Program-made: the position numbers and the translations under genes
The notes under the pieces: model-generated
The model's database searches: none
The model's input: the letters and a program-made list of their open reading frames with translations, nothing else
What the model was told of the DNA's origin: nothing
Shown here: piece after piece, positions 59,265 to 60,500 of the stretch
How the letters are laid out: every line of letters begins with the position of its first letter
Position numbering within the stretch: position 1 is the first letter of the stretch
DNA from: an uncultured Lachnospiraceae bacterium
GTDB taxonomy: Bacteria; Bacillota; Clostridia; Lachnospirales; Lachnospiraceae
Assembly: GCA_910588285.1 (NCBI GenBank)
Contig: CAJUQB010000017.1
Location: 1 to 60,500, forward strand
Reading direction: 5' to 3'
Length of the DNA: 60,500 nucleotides

Positions 59265-60075
59265 ATGGGAACATATTTAAATCCGGGAAACAGCGGGTTT
59301 ACCAGAATTCGGAATGATTCCTATGTAGATAAAAGCAGTTTGATTTCCTGCATGAATGAAAGTATAGAGACGCCGAGAAGCCTGACCTGCATCAGCAGAC
59401 CAAGACGATTTGGCAAATCCTTTGCTGCCCAAATGCTGTGCGCATACTATGATAAAACCTGTGATTCCTCCGGACTGTTTGATGATCTCGCGATTGCCAC
59501 GGACAGGCAGATCAATGGTTCCTACCGGCAGCATTTGAACCATTATGATGTGATCTATCTGGATATGACATATGTCAGGCCCTTTACGGATGATTTTCAG
59601 AATTTGATTCCATACATCAGTGAAAGGATTATGGGAGAGCTGTCAGAAGCTTATCCGTCCTTGAAGCAAAGCAATGAGCTGCCCTCCATGATGATACAGG
59701 CTGTGGAAGCAACCGGAAACAAATTTATCATGATTATTGATGAGTGGGATCCTTCCCATTAAAAAAGACGGCTCCCAGTCAGCGATTTCGGATTTTGAAG
59801 AATTTACGGCATTGAAGCCCGGAAGGTTCGGCGAATATCTGGGTTTTACGGAGCGCGAGGTGAAGCAGCTCTGTCAGGAGCATCAATGTGATTTTGCACA
59901 GATGAAGCAGTGGTATGATGGCTATTTCTTCCGAGGTGTGGGCTCTGTCTATAATCCCAATTCAGTTATGAAGGCCATACGCAATCATGATTTTGATTCT
60001 TATTGGATTCAGACTTCGGCAGCAGAAAGCCTGATGGAATATATCAGTCTTGATTTTGACGGACTGTCAAAGTGA
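59265..60075 (+). pseudogene. AAA-ATPase-like / PD-(D/E)XK protein, broken by deletion and truncation
   Basis: The first part (59265-59762) has the family Walker A-like loop R-P-R-R-F-G-K-S and Walker B I-M-I-I-D-E-W-D, then stops after P-S-H. The next segment of the family (G-I-L-P-I-K-K-D-G-S-Q-S, to D-F-D-G-L-S-K) continues in another frame from 59737 to 60075. A middle section, normally some tens of residues, is missing. The C-terminal half including the nuclease domain is gone and IS-type sequence follows. Same family as the remnant at 1-463. Confidence 0.8.
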
Positions 60076-60098
60076 ATACGTTGTGATTGCCTGGTCAG

Positions 60099-60130
60099 GC
60101 CGCATTCGCCCCAACGCTTTTGAATGCGGC
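60099..60130 (-). terminator. Hairpin downstream of the transposase
   Basis: GCCGCATTC and GAATGCGGC form a perfect 9-bp stem, 50 bases beyond the transposase stop, probably near the IS element end. Confidence 0.5.
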
Positions 60131-60177
60131 AGCCTGTTTCCCTTCCTTCCTGCCAGCCATGGATATGCACGGCCCGC

Positions 60178-60500
60178 TCAGGAATCAAGCAGCATGCAGC
60201 TGCTGAAAAGATTTTCAATTTCCTTTTCCGATAAAAACAATGCATCCAGGTTCGATAGTCCGGTAACATTTTTGATTTTTTCGTTTACCGCCTGATCCCT
60301 GGATATATTGATATAGGAACCATCCCCTCTGTCCACAATCCGGAAGTCACGCATGAAATGGATCAGGTCATAGGAATTGATTTTGTTTTTAAAGACCTTA
60401 ATTTCCAGTACCCTTAAAAGAAACAGGCTAAGGTAGCAGACCAGGAAATGCCCGTAGATGGTTTCTTTTTTCTGCACATAAACCGGGCGCGCATCCAGAT
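60178..60500 (-). CDS. IS1634/IS4-type transposase, C-terminal part (runs off the window)
   Basis: The frame is open to the window end and encodes the last 107 residues or so of a DDE transposase: P-V-Y-V-Q-K-K-E-T-I-Y-G-H-F-L-V-C-Y-L-S-L, the late signature of IS1634-type transposases, then a C-terminal tail. The catalytic core and start lie beyond 60500. It is the likely cause of the truncation of the AAA gene before it. Whether the element is complete cannot be judged. Confidence 0.75.
   Translation of the reverse strand, partial: LDARPVYVQKKETIYGHFLVCYLSLFLLRVLEIKVFKNKINSYDLIHFMRDFRIVDRGDGSYINISRDQAVNEKIKNVTGLSNLDALFLSEKEIENLFSSCMLLDS

Overview
The window reads as chromosome of an anaerobic gut-type Firmicute, most likely Lachnospiraceae (former Clostridium cluster XIVa). 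The basis is a butyryl-CoA gene cluster, two peptide-type ABC importers, an eno-secG-rnr-smpB-ssrA neighbourhood, strong AGGAGG ribosome sites, TTGACA/TATAAT promoters and many decayed AAA-ATPase/PD-(D/E)XK and Rpn-type genes. No rRNA, tRNA or CRISPR array was seen. The one stable RNA gene is tmRNA.

Layout: (1) 1-900, a broken AAA/PD-(D/E)XK gene carrying palindromic insertions, then a DtxR-type regulator. (2) 1067-9799, a dipeptide-type ABC operon behind a long structured leader; one of its permeases carries a seven-blade RCC1-like propeller in its first outside loop; a small membrane protein and an esterase follow. (3) 9968-13097, a ferrous iron operon feoA-feoA-feoB plus a Cys-rich protein, with two GTTAG-N6-CTAAC operators. 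(4) 13191-14550, a secreted coiled-coil SleB-type hydrolase. (5) 14569-20078, thl-hbd-bcd-etfB-etfA, without crotonase. (6) 20301-28254, two co-translated TIM-barrel isomerase-like proteins, a VOC protein, an aldo/keto reductase, a ROK regulator, a thiolase-like/DUF35 pair and a nitroreductase. (7) 28407-37497, a likely sugar or glycoside operon: TIM-barrel isomerase, Gfo/Idh/MocA dehydrogenase, a complete five-gene peptide-type importer and a ThuA-like protein. (8) 37571-39343, an Rpn-like gene, repeats and an MFS remnant. (9) 39344-47855, proC, then eno, a GH13 enzyme, secG, rnr, smpB, a Uma2-type gene and tmRNA. (10) 48046-49811, small membrane protein, lgt and an HPr-like protein. (11) 49813-55297, an AT-richer acquired module: lantibiotic-immunity-like ABC transporter, lipoprotein and two-component system. 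(12) 55452-60500, a nuclease-helicase fusion, tmcAL, a second broken AAA gene and the end of an IS transposase.

Working together: regions 6 and 7 look like import and oxidation/isomerisation of an unusual sugar or glycoside, with carbon reaching acyl-CoA and the butyrate enzymes of region 5. Iron uptake is probably repressed by a DtxR-type protein at the two operators. Three families of short dispersed palindromic repeats are present. The most striking is a ~39-41 bp double hairpin that sits between copies of its own flanking sequence and gives a 51-base unit; it occurs inside a reading frame, between feoA genes and, twice, at the bcd ribosome-binding site. The best candidates for something undescribed are the RCC1-bearing permease and this palindromic element.
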